A DNA stretch of 64,000 nt. Origin: Xestospongia muta (Eukaryota; Porifera; Demospongiae; Haplosclerida; Petrosiidae). The notes under the pieces were generated by a model. That model searched no databases and was not told the DNA's origin. It saw only the letters and a program-made list of their open reading frames with translations. This document shows, in pieces, positions 1 to 14,300 of this stretch. The DNA lies in assembly GCA_963693285.1 (NCBI GenBank), contig OY848918.1, positions 16,728,785-16,792,784 of the forward strand, given 5' to 3'. A program made the translations under genes and the position numbers. How positions within the stretch are numbered: the stretch's first letter is position 1; every line of letters starts with the position of its first letter.

Positions 1-321
1 TCCACGAATCTTACAGAGATGACAATGGCTCTTTCAAATATTTATTAGTATCTCTTTAAAATATTAATTTTCTACAATATAGTTTATTTAACAATAGGAA
101 TATGGCAGGTGTTATATATAGTACTGGTTCTATCTACAATATGCTAAAGTGATGACTTATTTGCAGGCTGAGGCAATGTTTATAGAATCATTATACTTCT
201 GTAAAATGGAATTTATAAGAAGCAGTTTTACTTTATTAGGAATATATTTAAGTCATGCTTGCAGTAATGACATTTATTCTGCTGAATGTTTTTGCATGAA
301 TTTTTAAATACATAAGCATAC
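1..321 (-). other. Start of the last visible intron of gene 1
   Basis: AT-rich sequence downstream of the donor at 321-320 on the minus strand. No convincing exon was found. A short open stretch in phase 1 touches the left edge (about 1-30), but its acceptor is poor. Confidence 0.5.
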
Positions 322-2397
322 CTTGTAGCTTCACATCTTCTACTTGAATCCATGGTAACTGTCTTGATGGATCAATACATTGTATTATTCGATGATCTCT
401 ACAACAGGTAATACTTTCTTTGTCTTTGTCTGGGCGACAAAGATGTCTAGGAAAGGAAGCACACATTGGGCAATAAAAACGCTCCTGAGGTAATGAAAGA
501 ATTGGCTTATACTGAAATTTTTTAACCACATCTCCAATGCCTTCGAGAAGAGCATTTCGAATAGCTGAGCAATTATCTGAAGGGCCACTATAGTAGACAT
601 CTAGAGAGTAGATAGCATCAACAAGTAACACTCCTCCTGCTATATCAAAACACGATAACTGGATAGCATTACGATATTGTAGTAGTTCCTCTGAAGGCTC
701 ATCAGATGTTGGAGGTCGAAAGAGATAAAATTTCGGTGACTTAGATCGCTTAACAAGATTGACAACCAGAGCAGGAAAGATTCCTTGAGGTACAGGCTTC
801 ATATCCCATGTTAAAACAAGAGCATCTGTGACATTTGAAAAGGATGTAATTATATTCTCCAAGTTAGAAGTAGTAGGTAAAACACAGGGTAAAAAGAACT
901 CTCCTTTATCTGGTAAAGGAGCTATAATGAAGATATATTCCAATAACTTCAAGAAGTCATCTGCAGTAAAATCAAGTGAGAAACCATTAGGAAGGCAATC
1001 GAGTAGGTCATGTGTAAAAATACCTTCAGATTTGAGTTGTGCATGAGCATTTGCTGGAACAACTATATTCATTTCCTCTAAGTGGGTAATGGCGTCAGCA
1101 AAAGAAACACTGATTACTTCTGAGAGCTTATTAAAAAGGGGCTGTGGGTGAAGAAAAACCACATCAGGCAATACAGTTGGAAAGTACAAGAAAATGGTTA
1201 AATCATGATAGTACAGTAACGAAGCTTCGATGTCTTTCTGATCCATCTCAAGTGTCAAGCCTATTCTAAAGCATTCTCTTTTATTGACAACCATTGATTT
1301 GGTAATCTTCTGAAGATCCTCTAATTCAAGCTTAAATAAGAACCATCGTGCTGGAATTTCTGCCTCAATGTAAGATCGGCTAACAATTGTACGAATTCTC
1401 TCAGCAATTTTCATTTGAGGCTCATCTCTGGATGTTGTATTGAGAGGAAATATTATCTCCTCTTTGGCTTGAGAGTAATTCACATGGACACCTCTGAATT
1501 GACTTAATGTAGACCACAAACGAGCATTCTTTTCCTCTAAAGATTCGCCCACGCATTCCGTTATTTTATCAAAAAACGTACCAAGAACAAGAAGGGAAGG
1601 CTCTGGATGTGAAAACGTAATGTGAATTTTGCGCAAATCAGGCTGATCTATGGATGTTAGCGAACGAAAAGAAGACTCAAGTAGCTGTAAATTTGTAATT
1701 TGTCGCTCTACTGGGGCTCCAATCTGTTGACCCTTAAAGCTAAAAAAAAATTTTGGCTTGTCTTCAAGCTTCTCATTTAGTTTTTGCGTGAGAATATTAA
1801 CTGGACTGTAGCGTAATATTGCGGGAGCAATATCCAAAAAGGCTGCTTGTCCACCTGAATCTACACAGTAAATCCAATGAGAGTTAAATAGCTCAGGAGA
1901 TTCTTTTACAGTAGGCATGATCTCAGCAATCTCATTTACTGTTTGTGCGACAGGTGGAGGTGTCAGCTTTGAAGGAGAAATTGAGGTAACTTCATTGACG
2001 TCTGGTGATGTTTCTTCTTGTGAACCATCATCATCAGATGAACTGTTGCTATCCTCATGTTGTGTAGTGGACTCAACAGGAGAAGATGGGAATCCAATTT
2101 TAATGGCTTTGGCAATCATACGTTTTACATATGGAGCATTAATTTCTTCCCAAAATTGACTGGTAAAAGAAGAATCAGTTGACTCACGTCCTGTAATGAG
2201 ACTTGCAGTCTCTACTCTTCTTACTTCAGGAGCAGTGGCTACAGAGGTACTGTCATGAAGGGTAGGTGGTGGGAGATTTAATAAAAGTTTCATGATAGAT
2301 GATTTTCCTGTCCCAGGGGCTCCAGACAGTGATAACTTTGAGTATTTGCATCGAATTCGGCCTTCTTTGAGTGCCTTGTAAAGTAAACCAGTATAAT
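322..2397 (-). CDS. Gene 1 exon 8: Roc-like GTPase and COR-like region
   Basis: 2076 nt with a good acceptor after a CT-rich tract. The reading frame begins before the first internal methionine: KLSLSGAPGTGKSS carries the Walker A loop just upstream of it. An acidic/serine-rich insert of about 60 residues separates switch I from the G3 motif CVDSGGQAAFLD. G4 is LVLGTFFDK rather than NKxD, the GTxxDK form seen in ROCO proteins. The rest is COR-like: helical, with PDVVFLHPQPLFNKLSEVI matching PDVIFTNPQYLLDMLSALI in the paralogue. A CPMC...H...CC..H stretch near the end could bind metal (inference). The exon ends at CAAG|gtatgc; the in-frame extension to a stop at 248 is intron read-through. Confidence 0.82.
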
Positions 2398-5300
2398 CTA
2401 TAAAGCAAAAGAGGAAAATTATTATATAATTATTGCTGTGATACTGTATAACACTATATGTTAGCCTTCATATTGGTACAATAATACTGGTACACTCATG
2501 ATTAAGCATTGCATTTTCAACTGGTATGAATGTATGATGTTATAACATTATACTGTATGAGTCTTTGTAGTTTATGATTAGATGAATGGAATGTCAATTA
2601 TCTCAAAGACATGTTATGATATTAATCTGTTTATTATAACTGACATATATTTAACAGTCAAAACAATGATTTCTTAATAACTTTCAATAAGTTACCAAAC
2701 AATATCTGTAGTTAATAATTTGTTTGATCTGTTATTAATAGAGTACATTTTCATATGACTACTTTCAATATAATTTATACATACATATGTTACTACTGAA
2801 GTCAAGACAAGTGCTTGATCATAGTACTGAGTGTTTACTTGTAATCCTTGATTATCAGTTTGTACAGATTGTATAGTCATGTATAAAGTGACATTGTTAT
2901 TACTAGCAGTATACATCATGTTACTAGGTTACATTATTATCATTGTATTGACATTTATTGTAAGTACATTCTAATGTACAGAAAACAACAATGAACTACA
3001 TTAGTATAGAACTATACACTGACCATGTAGTGACTTGTCAATTAGTTGTAGAATTTTCTCTTTATTGACATCAGGTTTTACTATGTCAGCAGGTGTATGG
3101 CCATTATTATTCTTTATGGTGGCATCTGCACCACATAACAGTAATATTTCAACACATTTTACATTCCCTCTACGGCAGGCATCATGTAAGGGGCTAAGTC
3201 CATTCTATGTGATAAAAGAAATTATAATAAGAGGAACATGAAAGACTTTTTATTCTATAGCATTATAAGTTAATCATTGCTAAAATTATGTAATAAAACA
3301 TAATGTAGGGAAGACACTAAATTGATATAATGCTAACATTTATGTTCTTCCAGTCATATTATTACAATTGTCCAACATATGATGATCTATACTATGTGTT
3401 ATGATTGTAATAACCACTGTACATTAATTCAACATTGATGATATCTGTTATATTTGTTATTAAAATTATCTATAATAAACATATTTTATGATAGAGCTTG
3501 AATAGTGGGAAAGGGATTCAAAAACATCTTTAAAATTGTAATGTATACAGTTTTCACACATATCCTGTAAAATACTAGACTTCAAGGAAGTACATGATTT
3601 ATTGTAGTTAAAACATTCAATGTAAACTACTTACAGGAATATATAAAAGTATAATGCTTCAGAGAAGTGTACCATAAAATAAATTAAATTATCACACTAA
3701 ATATCTGGTTGTGTCAATGCTGAGTGAACTACTTTATAAGTGATGTCTACTGTTGATTATGCTGACCACTAGCAGGACAAATAAATTATCATCACAACAG
3801 AGATGCCAATATAGTTATATAAAATGTTAGGATTAATACAAGCAGTAGTTTGTAAAGATTCACTCATATGTCATGTTGTAAGGAGTCACTAACAAACTGA
3901 AGAATCTATTATACAAATCTAATTATTCTCTCAATGTAAATATCAGAGCATATTTCTACAAATAATAAACAGAATCTTAGTATGTTCACTATGTTATCAC
4001 TTACAATGTCAAACCATTTAACTTATATCATGTAATAAACATAGTGATGACACTGACTATAATTATAGTTAATAATCCTAGGGTTATAGCAAATACAGTC
4101 ATGTTGTTTATATTGTGAGATATGTTAGCTAATATCATTCTAGCTTATATATGGTATTACTAGCACCTCATATGTTGTAATAGTAGGTAGTAGTTAAATG
4201 TACATAAACAAATAGACAGAGCTCAAGTGGTATGCTGTCATTGTTCTATCTTTTTATTTAATTTTGCATATCTGCTTCTCAGTGATGGTTCTTGCGTCTT
4301 TTCGAACACAAACCCACTTACTGTGTCTGCAATTATCAGGAAGTTAAAGTCAAAAGCTACAAATTTTGTAATACCAGAGATAACCAATGTCTGAGTCCAT
4401 AGCATTGTTAAAGCACACCATCATATATAATGATAATATAGTCTACTATATCACTGATTGTTAGAGCTATGAAATGCACTAAAGGTATCTCAACATAACT
4501 CTTTATGATTGCTTGATTTTACCAATCACCTATATAACTAGAATATATAGCCTACAGCTAAACAAACAACTGATGCAATAATGATTACATTATAAGCACA
4601 GTTAATAATCAGAGTTGATAGAGTCTTTCTAATTTTTAGTTTGTTAATAGTGCTTATATGATAAAATCATCAATGTTAGATTATAAAATAACAAGTAGAT
4701 ACACAATTATAAACACATTAGTACTATACTACACATTGAAGCAATGATTTCCTTATAATATCTGACACTAGCAAACATATTTCAATGAGATCATTTAGTT
4801 GGCAGATGTGACATATACATGATAACAATAATCATTTGGAGAATCATGATGATTGTTGTTGAATTTGAGACATAGAAATATATGTCGATGCTTCTTGAAT
4901 ATACATCTCACCTATGATAGCTACAGCTATATGAAAACTTTTAACATTGTAACACAAAGCATTCTGTCAAAGGTAGCAATTTTCCGTTGTATGAGCTTTT
5001 GTGTTTTTGCTGCATGGTTAAAGTCACATTGGTTGCAATGCATTGCTTTTAAAGGGTATAAATTAGCACTGTACTTTTGCAGGCACTATGTCATCTTGTG
5101 TTAATTATAGCTACTACAACAATGACATTCATTTGTGTAGTTATGTTAGGAGTGTTCATATAACAACTTATAGGAGATGATTAAACCACAAATATCTACA
5201 TAATTACATGTATTAATACCAACATTATAAACAAAATACAGTCATGTATAATAATAACAACATTTTTAAATAATGGATATATTTACTTTGTCAATGGGAT

Positions 5301-8300
5301 CCAGTGATGCACCAGCTTTAATAAGTATATGAGCTGTTTCAGAATAGCCACAGTAAGCAGCCAAGTGAAGAGGAGTAGTCTTGTCCTTTATAAAGGATAT
5401 GTCAGTAATTATGATCAATTAACTTTATAATTTACAGCTACATCTAATGATACATTATAAAGGATAGGTAAAATAACTCAATTTCATTTCACTAATGTGT
5501 ATAAAGAGGATAATAGTCTATGCATTGTCAGAATATTTTTTCTATTATGACTATTAAAATTTGTTGTTAATTGTTTATTTGTATAACAGACTAGTGTAAA
5601 CAATCAACAGTGAGTACTCGATTGTTTCATAATAGTACAATAATTGTCATTAGCATAGATATGACCAATGCACAGAAAGAATTTTGATATTTTTTTTTAT
5701 AAACGTTCTTTATTTTTTGTGACATTGTTTGTTTCTTTATGTACCACTTCATCATATGACACTGTACAAGTGAACCACAATTTAGTGATATTGCTATATA
5801 GTCTTTGACAAGGAAGAAAATATTTGTATGAGGCTTAGAGCCTTTGTGATCACTTAATAACACTCTGAACTAAAGACAGAGCTCATCCAATACAGGTTTG
5901 TTGTTAATTGTATGCTTACCAGTATAACAGAGTAATCTAAACAATCAACAATCAGTACTTAGTTGCTTTACAATATTACTGATAGTTAAAGTAGTTGAGA
6001 CTGAGGTAGAGAAAGAATGTTTGATTCCACAGATAATGGCCAGTCTTCATTCTCTAGGGTAGAGTACTTTCTTCGAGGAAAAGAATGAAGATTCAATTCC
6101 CCAGAAAATGGCAAAACTTCCTTCTCATTGAGTTTTTGTGTTCAAGGTAGAGAATGAACGTTTCATTCCCAGAATAAAGCAAGACTTCCTTCTTGTGGGT
6201 AATGGCCAGACTTCCTTCTTTAGGATCCAAAGAAAATGGCAAGACTTCCTTATCTAGGGTAAAGTAATTGCGTTAGAGGTATTGATTCCCAAGAAAATGG
6301 ACAGACTTCCTTCTCTAGGTTGATGGACATAATTCCTTCTCTAGGGTTGAGTAGTTCTGTTCAAAATAGAGAATAAAGTTTTGATTGCCCAGATAATGGC
6401 CAGATGATCTTCACTAGGATTGAGTGATTGTGTTCAAAATACAGAATGAACTTTGATTCAACAGAAAACTGGCCAGACTTCTTTATCTAGGTTAATGGCC
6501 AGAATTCCTTCTCTAGGGTTGAGTAGTGTGCTCGAGGTAGAGAATGAACTTTTGATTGCATAGATAATGGCCAGACTTCTTTTCTAGGGTTGAGTAGTTG
6601 TGTTAGAGGTAGAAAATGAACTTTGATTCCTTAGAAAATGGCCAGACTTCCTTTTCTAGGGTTGAGTAGTTGTGTTAGAGGTAGAAAATGAACTTTGATT
6701 CCTTAGAAAATGGCCAGACTTCCTTCATTAAGGTTTGAGTAGTTGCAGTCAAACCAGAGAATGAATTTTTGATTCACCAGATAATTGCCTTCTAGGGTTG
6801 AGTAGTTGTGTTAGAGGTAAAGATTGAACTTTGATTCCTCAGGTAATGTCCAGACTTCTTTCTGAGGTTGAGTAGTTGCATTAGAGGTAGAAAATGTACT
6901 TATGATTCCCAAGAAAATGGCCAGACCTCTATCTCTAGGGCTGAGTAGTATTTTTGAAGTACAAAATGAACTTTTGATTTCCTAGTTAATGGCCAGACTA
7001 CCTTCTAGTGTTAAGTAGTTGTATTCGAGGTAAAAAATGAAATTTTGATTCCCCAGATAATGGCCAGACTTCTTCTCTAGGTTTGAGTAGTTGCATTAGA
7101 GGTAGAGAATAAACATTTAATTCACCAGGTAATGGCTACAATTCAATCTAGGGTTGAGTACTTGTGTTAGAGGTAGAGACTGAACTTTTGATTCCCAGCT
7201 AATGGCAGACCTCCTTCTCTAGGGCTGAGTAGTATTTTCGAAATACAAAATGAACTTTTGATTCCCTAGGTAATGGCCAGACTTCCTTCTCTAGTGTCCT
7301 CAGACAATTCCTTCTAAAGATTGAATAGTGTGTTTGAGGTAGAGAATGAACTTTTAATTCTTTAAACAATGGCCAGACTCCCTCTCCAGGATCTCCAAAA
7401 AATGGCCAGAATTCTTTATCTAGGGTTGAGTAGTTGTGTTCAAGGTAAAGAATGAAATTTTGATTGCCCAGACAATGGCCAGATGTTCTTCTCTAGGATT
7501 GAGTAATTGTGTTGGAGGTACAGAATGAACTTTGATTCCACAAAAAATGGCTAGACTTTCTTATCTAGGTTAATGGCCAGACTTCCTTCTCTAGTGTCCC
7601 CAGTAAATTGCCAGATTTCCTTCTCTAGGGTTGAGTAGTGTGTTTGAGGTAGAGAATGAACTTTTAATTCTGTAGACAATGGGCAGACTTCCTGCTCTAG
7701 TGTCCCCAGTAACTGGCCAGAATTCCTTCTCTAGGGTTGAGTAGTGTGTTTGAGGTAATGAATGAACTCTTAATTCTTTAGACAATGGCAAGATTTACTT
7801 ATCTAGGGTTGAGTAGTTGTGTTTGAGGAAAAAATGAACTTTTGATTGCCTAGAAAATGGCCAGATGTTCTTCTCTAGGGTTTAGTAATTGTGTTTGAGG
7901 TAAAGAATGAACTTTTGATTCTCCAGAAAATGGCCAGACTTCCTTCTATAGGATAATGGCCAGACTTCCCTCTCCAGGGTCCCCAGAAAATGGCCAGAAT
8001 TCTTTATCTAGGATTGAGTAGTTGTGTTTGAGGAAAAGAATTAAATTTTGATTCGCCAGAAAATGGCTAGACTTCTTTATCTAGGATTGAGTATTTGCCT
8101 TCCAGGTAGAGAATGAATGTTTGATTCCCCAGAAAAAGGCAAGACTTCCTTATCACAGGAAATGGCCAGATTTTTTCTCTAGGGTTGAGTAATTGTATTT
8201 GAGGTACAGAATGAACTTTGATTTCTCCAGAAAAATGGCCAGACTTCTTTATCTAGGTTAATGACCAGACTTCCTTCTCTAGTGTCTCAGTAAATGGCCA

Positions 8301-11300
8301 GAATTCCTTCTCCAGGGTTGAGTAGTGTGTTTGAGCTAGAGAATGAACTTTTGATTCTCCAAATAATGGCCAGACTTCCTTTTCAAGGCTTGAGTAATTG
8401 AGTTTTAGGTACAAAATGAACTTTGATTTCCCAGATAAAGGCCACACTTCCTTTTCTAGTATGAGTAGTTGCATTAAAGGTAGAGAATAAACTTTTGATT
8501 CCCTAGGTAATGGGCAGAATTCCTTTTAGGGTTGAGTAGTTGTATTTGAGGTGAAGACTTCTCATTTCCAAGAAAATGGCCAGACTTCCTTCTTTAGGGC
8601 TGAATAGTATTTTGAAAGTACTATATGAACTTTTGATTCGCAGATAATGGCTAGATTTCTTTCTTTAGGGTTGAATAGTTGAGTTAGATGTAGAGACAGA
8701 ACTTTTGATTCTCCAGCTAATGGCTAGATTTCTTTCTAAGGTTGAGTAGTTGCATTCGTGGTAAAAAATGAACTTTTAATATTGAAGGGTTGAGCTGTTG
8801 TGTTAGAGGTAGAAAATCTACTTCTGATTCCCAAGATAATGGCCAGACCTCCTTCTCTAGGGCTAAGTAGCATTATTGAAGTATGAAATGAACTTTTGAT
8901 TCTACAAATAATGGCTAGACCTCTTCCTCTAGGGTTGTATATTTGTGTTAGAGGTAGAGATTGAACTTTTGATTCCCAGATAATAGCCAGACTTCATTCT
9001 AGGGTTGAGTGGTTGGATTCGAGGTAGAGATTGAACTTTTGATTCCCCAGTTAATGACCTGACTTCCTTCTAGGGTTAACTAGTTGCATTTGAGGTAAAG
9101 AATGGATTTTTGACATTGAAGGGTTGAGTTGTTGTGCTAAAGGTAGAAAATGTACCTCTGATTCCCAAGAAAATAGCCACACTTCCTTCTCTAGGGCTGA
9201 GTTGTATTTTCGAAATACAAAATGAAATTTTGATTCCACAGAAAATGGCTAGACATCTTTCTCTAGGATGGTGTTGTTGTGTTAGAGGTAAAGTATGAAC
9301 TTTTGATTCACCAGATAATGGCGATACTACTTTCTCTAGAGTTGAGTAGTTGAGTTAGAAGTAGAAAATGAACTTTTGATTCTGTAGAAAATAGCAAGAC
9401 TTCCTTTTCTAATCTTGAGTAGTTGAGTTCTAGGTAAAACATTAACATTGATTTCCTAGATAAAGGCCAGACATCCTTCTCTAGTATGAATAGTTGCATT
9501 AAAGGTAGAGAGTAAACATTTGATTCCTCAGGTAATGGCTAGAATTCCTTCTAGGGTTGAGTACTTGCATTAGAGGTAAAAAATGAACTTTAATAATGTA
9601 GGGTTGAGTTGTTGTGTTAGAGATAGAAAAGGTACTCCTGATTCCCAAGAAAATGACCAGACTTTCATTTCTAGACCTGAGTAGTATTTTAGAAGTACAA
9701 AATGAACTTTTCATTCCACAGATAATGGATAGACTTTTTTCTCCAGGGTTGTGTAGTTGTGTTAGAGGTAGAGACTGAACTTTTGATTTCACCAGATAAT
9801 GGCCAGATTTCCTTTCCTAGGCTTGAATAGTTGCATTAGAAGTAGAGAATGAATTATTGATTCCTCAGGTAATGTCCAAACTTCCTTCTAGGGTTGAGTA
9901 CTTGAGTTCGAGGCAAAAAATGAACTTTTGATTCTCTAGGGTTGAGTAGTTGTGTTAGAGAGGTAGAGATTGAACTTAGATTTCCCAGGTAATGGTCAGA
10001 CCTCCTTCTAGAGTTAAGTAGTTGTATTTGAGGTAAAGAGTGAACTTCTCATTCCCAAGAAAATGGTCAGACTTCCTTCTCTAGGGCTGAGTAGTATTTT
10101 CAATGAATTTTGATTCCGCAGATAATGGCTATACTTCTTTCTTTAGGGTTGAGTAATTGAGTTAGAGGTAGAGTCTGAACGTTTGATTCCCCAGCTAATG
10201 GCCAGATTTCTTTCTTAGGGTTGAGTAGTTGCATTCGAGGTAAAAAAATGAAATTTTGATATTGAAGAGTTGAGTTGTTGTGTTAGAGGTAGAAAATGTA
10301 CTTCTGATTTGTGAGATAATGACTATAAAGGTCAGACTTCCTTCTATAGGGCTGAGTAGTATTTTCAAAGTGATAAATGACCTTTTGATTCCACAGATAA
10401 TGGCTAGACTTCTTTTTCTAGGGTTATGTAGTTGTATTAGAGGTAGAGACTGAACTTTTGATTCCCCAACTAATGGCCCGGCTTCCTTTTAGGGTTGAGT
10501 AGTTGCATTCGAGGTAAAAAATGAACCTTTGATATTGAAGAGTTGAATTGTTGTGTTAGAGGTAGAAAATGTACTTCTGATTCCCAGAAAATGGCAAGAC
10601 TTCCTTCTCTAGGGCTGACTAGTATTTTCAAAGTACAAAATGAACTTTTGATTCTGGACGTAATGGCTAGACATCTTTCTTTAGGATTGAGTATTTGCGT
10701 TAGAGGTAGAAAATGAAATTTTTGATTTCCGAGGTAATGTCAGACCTCCTTCTAGAGTTGAGTGGTTGTGTTTGAGGTAAAAAATGAACTTTTGATTCTC
10801 TAGGGTTGAGTAGTTGTGTTATAGGTAGAAAATAAACTTTCGATTCCTTCGAAATTGGCCAGACTTCCTTTACTGATGGTTGAGTAGTTGCAATCGAGCT
10901 AGAGAATGAACTTTTGATTCTCCAAATAATGGCCAGACTTCTTTTTCTAGACTTGAGTAGTTGTGCTCTCCATATATTCTTATTTTTAATCACAACTGGT
11001 AAGAAAGTGTTCTTACAGAAATAATTATGATGGAGGATAGCTCTGATAGAACTATGTTATGAATACGTTCTCTATACACATCTTGATTTGATTTGGCACC
11101 TTGAGAATAATAGTTATATGTAGGTGAATGTGAAGTTTTAGGAGCAGAGACAAGTGTTTTACCTTTTTACTTACAACAGTAACAGGGAATGGAGACGGTG
11201 GTCTTCCAAAGACCAGTGGTATCCTTATCTTTAGCTGTATCCATTCCAAAAAGGTAAGATTAACTTCAACCCACAGACGTTGTTGCAACATTCGAATATC

Positions 11301-14300
11301 CCATAGAACTGTGTCACAAAATTCCATAAGCTGCCTTAGTGCTGCGACAAATGTAGAAATTTACTCTTCATCAACATCAACAAGTCTCCTTGTTGACGAT
11401 ATGATATTGAACTTGAATCTTTTCATTAAAATTGACAGCTTTGGGTAATAGTGTCCTTGCAATGTCTTTATGGTCCTTGCACTTGATTAACCAATTATTC
11501 GTGAAATTCTATTAAACCGCAAATGCACCTGACAGCGAAATTTCTTTCATAAAAATTAGAAATGACCTTTTTAGGTTGACCTGCAAAGAGTGAGTTTTAC
11601 TGAAAGAACTAAGCAGATTGGTATAGAGAAGCTTCGTTCAGAAGGAAGATGAGTTCGAGATGTAGACATCTATATCTTGAAAGTTGGCTGTAGACATTAC
11701 TACGACAGAGATATAATAGCGCGAGTAAACAATTTTTCATACACCAAGCTAAAGCAGGTGGGTCCCTGAAAATAAAGCTATACAAACTACTGAAGATATT
11801 GCTATGTTCTTTTAAAGCCAGTAACACTCCAAGCACCGTAGGTTTTTGAACTATAGAGTATTACCAAGCAGTATGTATACGTTAAAGTTTTTCTCTTTCT
11901 GCTCATGCAATAGTGACAATTGCTTGTGATTGTTGTAGCCATTGGTAATTTTTATTTTTTATGATAGGTTTAGTAAATGTTACAATGTGATTATAGGAAA
12001 CTATATATGATAAGTAATACACAGAGAACTGACGTATACAGATTTTCTGAGATATTGTATGAATAAATACATGTATGTATGTGTTCATGATGGTAACATT
12101 GAACTGAAAGAAGAGCATATATTTATACAACTTGTGTTACTTTGATTTTACAACTGTAATAGCCATGGAGCTGATCCCCACAGTCTTCTTCACCTATGTA
12201 CTTGTTATATATAATATTTTGTGGACAAGGATTATAGGTGTCCTCTCTACCCTCTCACTTACTCTGACATGCCATTCCAAGTTGGTTCAAATAATATATA
12301 ATGTGCAACCAATATTGCTATTGAGCCATACTCAATGTGGGAGTGCAGATAATGATGAAATTGAAGATATCCTTCAAATAAAAGGTCAAATAATGTTTCA
12401 AGAGAATCACTTCAACCTTTATAAGTTGTAACACTGCTGGCAGGAAGAGATTGGCCTTATTAGAAGTGTAAAGGGAGTTGGGTCACAATATTTCTTGTAT
12501 GATGTCAGTAGAAGTTTAAGATGATGGAGGAAAGTTGTTAAAACCATTAGCATTTTTAGTGTTCCACTGGAATGTGATGTAGTTAACTGATGGTTGAAAA
12601 TTGAGAATAACCTTGTAGGTGCTGAAATGTATAGATGAAGGGGGCAACATGTCCTTTAGTTAATAAGTGTATGAGAAGCCCTATTAACTGGGCCCAATTG
12701 GAATGCTCTATTCGAAAAAAATTTCCCTGAAGGTTGCTTAACAATTGCAGTCAGTAAGAAGTATTAGAGTAGATAACTAATTCTCTATTTGTGGATTATT
12801 GTTGATTCAGTTGAAGTTGTTAGCCAGATAAACAGGCTTTACAAATAACACAACAAAGAGCCTGTTGTACTTACCACCAGATAAATAATTGTTTACAGGC
12901 ATAAATTTGATAAAATTGATGTTTGGCATTGTTATAATATCTTAGATGAACTATGTTTTTATAATATTGTATCCACAACTCCTTATTCCCTCTATCAGTA
13001 ATGGCAGTCTGTGTCAAGAGCTTTCAAAACTACACCAATGTTGCACCAAGTATATAATATACACCAGCTGATTGATTGTACTCATTAGATGTAAACTTTG
13101 AGATTGTTCACATTGTATTTGGTAAATATAACAAGATACACTGTAGTGAATGTGGGCTGAGATTGTCATTTATTGAATACATTGGTACTTCCAATTGTAC
13201 CTTAGTTGTCAAATATTGTTACTTGAGTAGCTGTAGAATCAGTTATAAAAAAATATGTCACACTTGTTGGGTATTTATCAGAGTTTTTTTGGATTGATAC
13301 AAGTGATAACATATGCTTTGGTATTGGAAAACGAGTTCCAGCATGATTTGACATTTGTTTCATTGACATGACCACAATTTAAATAACAAGTTTTATTGAT
13401 CAATTGAATCGCTGGCATGTTGACATTTCTGTAATTGGTAAAAGTAAGTTGAGCAGGATTGGGAAAGTAAGACACTTTCAATAGATTCTATAATTCTATA
13501 ATTGTTGGTGGTTGCTAAATTTAGTCAATCGTTTAAAGTTGGCAGTGACTATAGGTCCAGCAACAGGAATCAGTTTATACTGTATAGAATTCCAGCGACT
13601 GTTGTTATCCTCAACAAGTTCATAATCATCATGAATACTGTTTTCTCATAGAATCAATTAATGCCTATGATACCGTAGAGAACTCCATGCTCAACAAATT
13701 TCTAATCATCCACAACGATTCTTATTAATGTTGCAATGTATTCTAGTTATGTATTGGTTAAAGTGGAAGGTATGTCACATATATTTTGTGTGTGGTTTTG
13801 TTTTCCACATGCTCAATAATTTAGAATGATTTTGATTTTATGTCTTGTGTAATCCATATATAAAGTTATATGAGGTGACAAAACCACAAATACTACATAA
13901 TTACATAAATTAATAACAACATTACATACAAAATACAGTCATGTATAATAATGACAACATGTTTAAATATGAAGACACTTACTTTGTCAATGGCATCCAG
14001 TGATGCACCAGACTTTATTAGTACATCAGTTACATCATTGTAGCCTTTTAAAACAGCAGAGCGAAGGGGAGTATTATTGATCTACATAAAGTAGAAGTCA
14101 TTATTTATGATCAATTCACTTTATAATATATAGCTACAACTAATGGTACATTATAAAGGGTAAGTAAAATAATTCAATGTTTATAAACTAATGTGTATAG
14201 AGAGGTTGATATTTTATGTGATGTCAGCAGTAGTATTCATGATAACTATAGTCTGTTCGCGTTCACCTTGCCGGTAGAAAAATTAGCATAACTTTCTAAT

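Noticed and set aside
1..30. Possible next exon of gene 1 at the left edge
   Set aside because: A short frame fits phase 1, but the acceptor lacks a pyrimidine tract and too little sequence is visible.
248..321. In-frame extension of gene 1's large exon to a stop at 248
   Set aside because: A good donor (CAAG|gtatgc) sits at 322 in the same phase as the matching exon end in gene 2, so the extension is intron read-through.
1917..2159. Plus-strand serine-rich frame opposite gene 1's GTPase exon
   Set aside because: It is the complement of the acidic/serine-rich insert of the real minus-strand protein.
7591..10993. Several minus-strand reading frames of 60-97 codons with similar peptides
   Set aside because: They arise from the 72-bp minisatellite, whose period is a multiple of three. 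There is no domain, no consistent start and no splice support.
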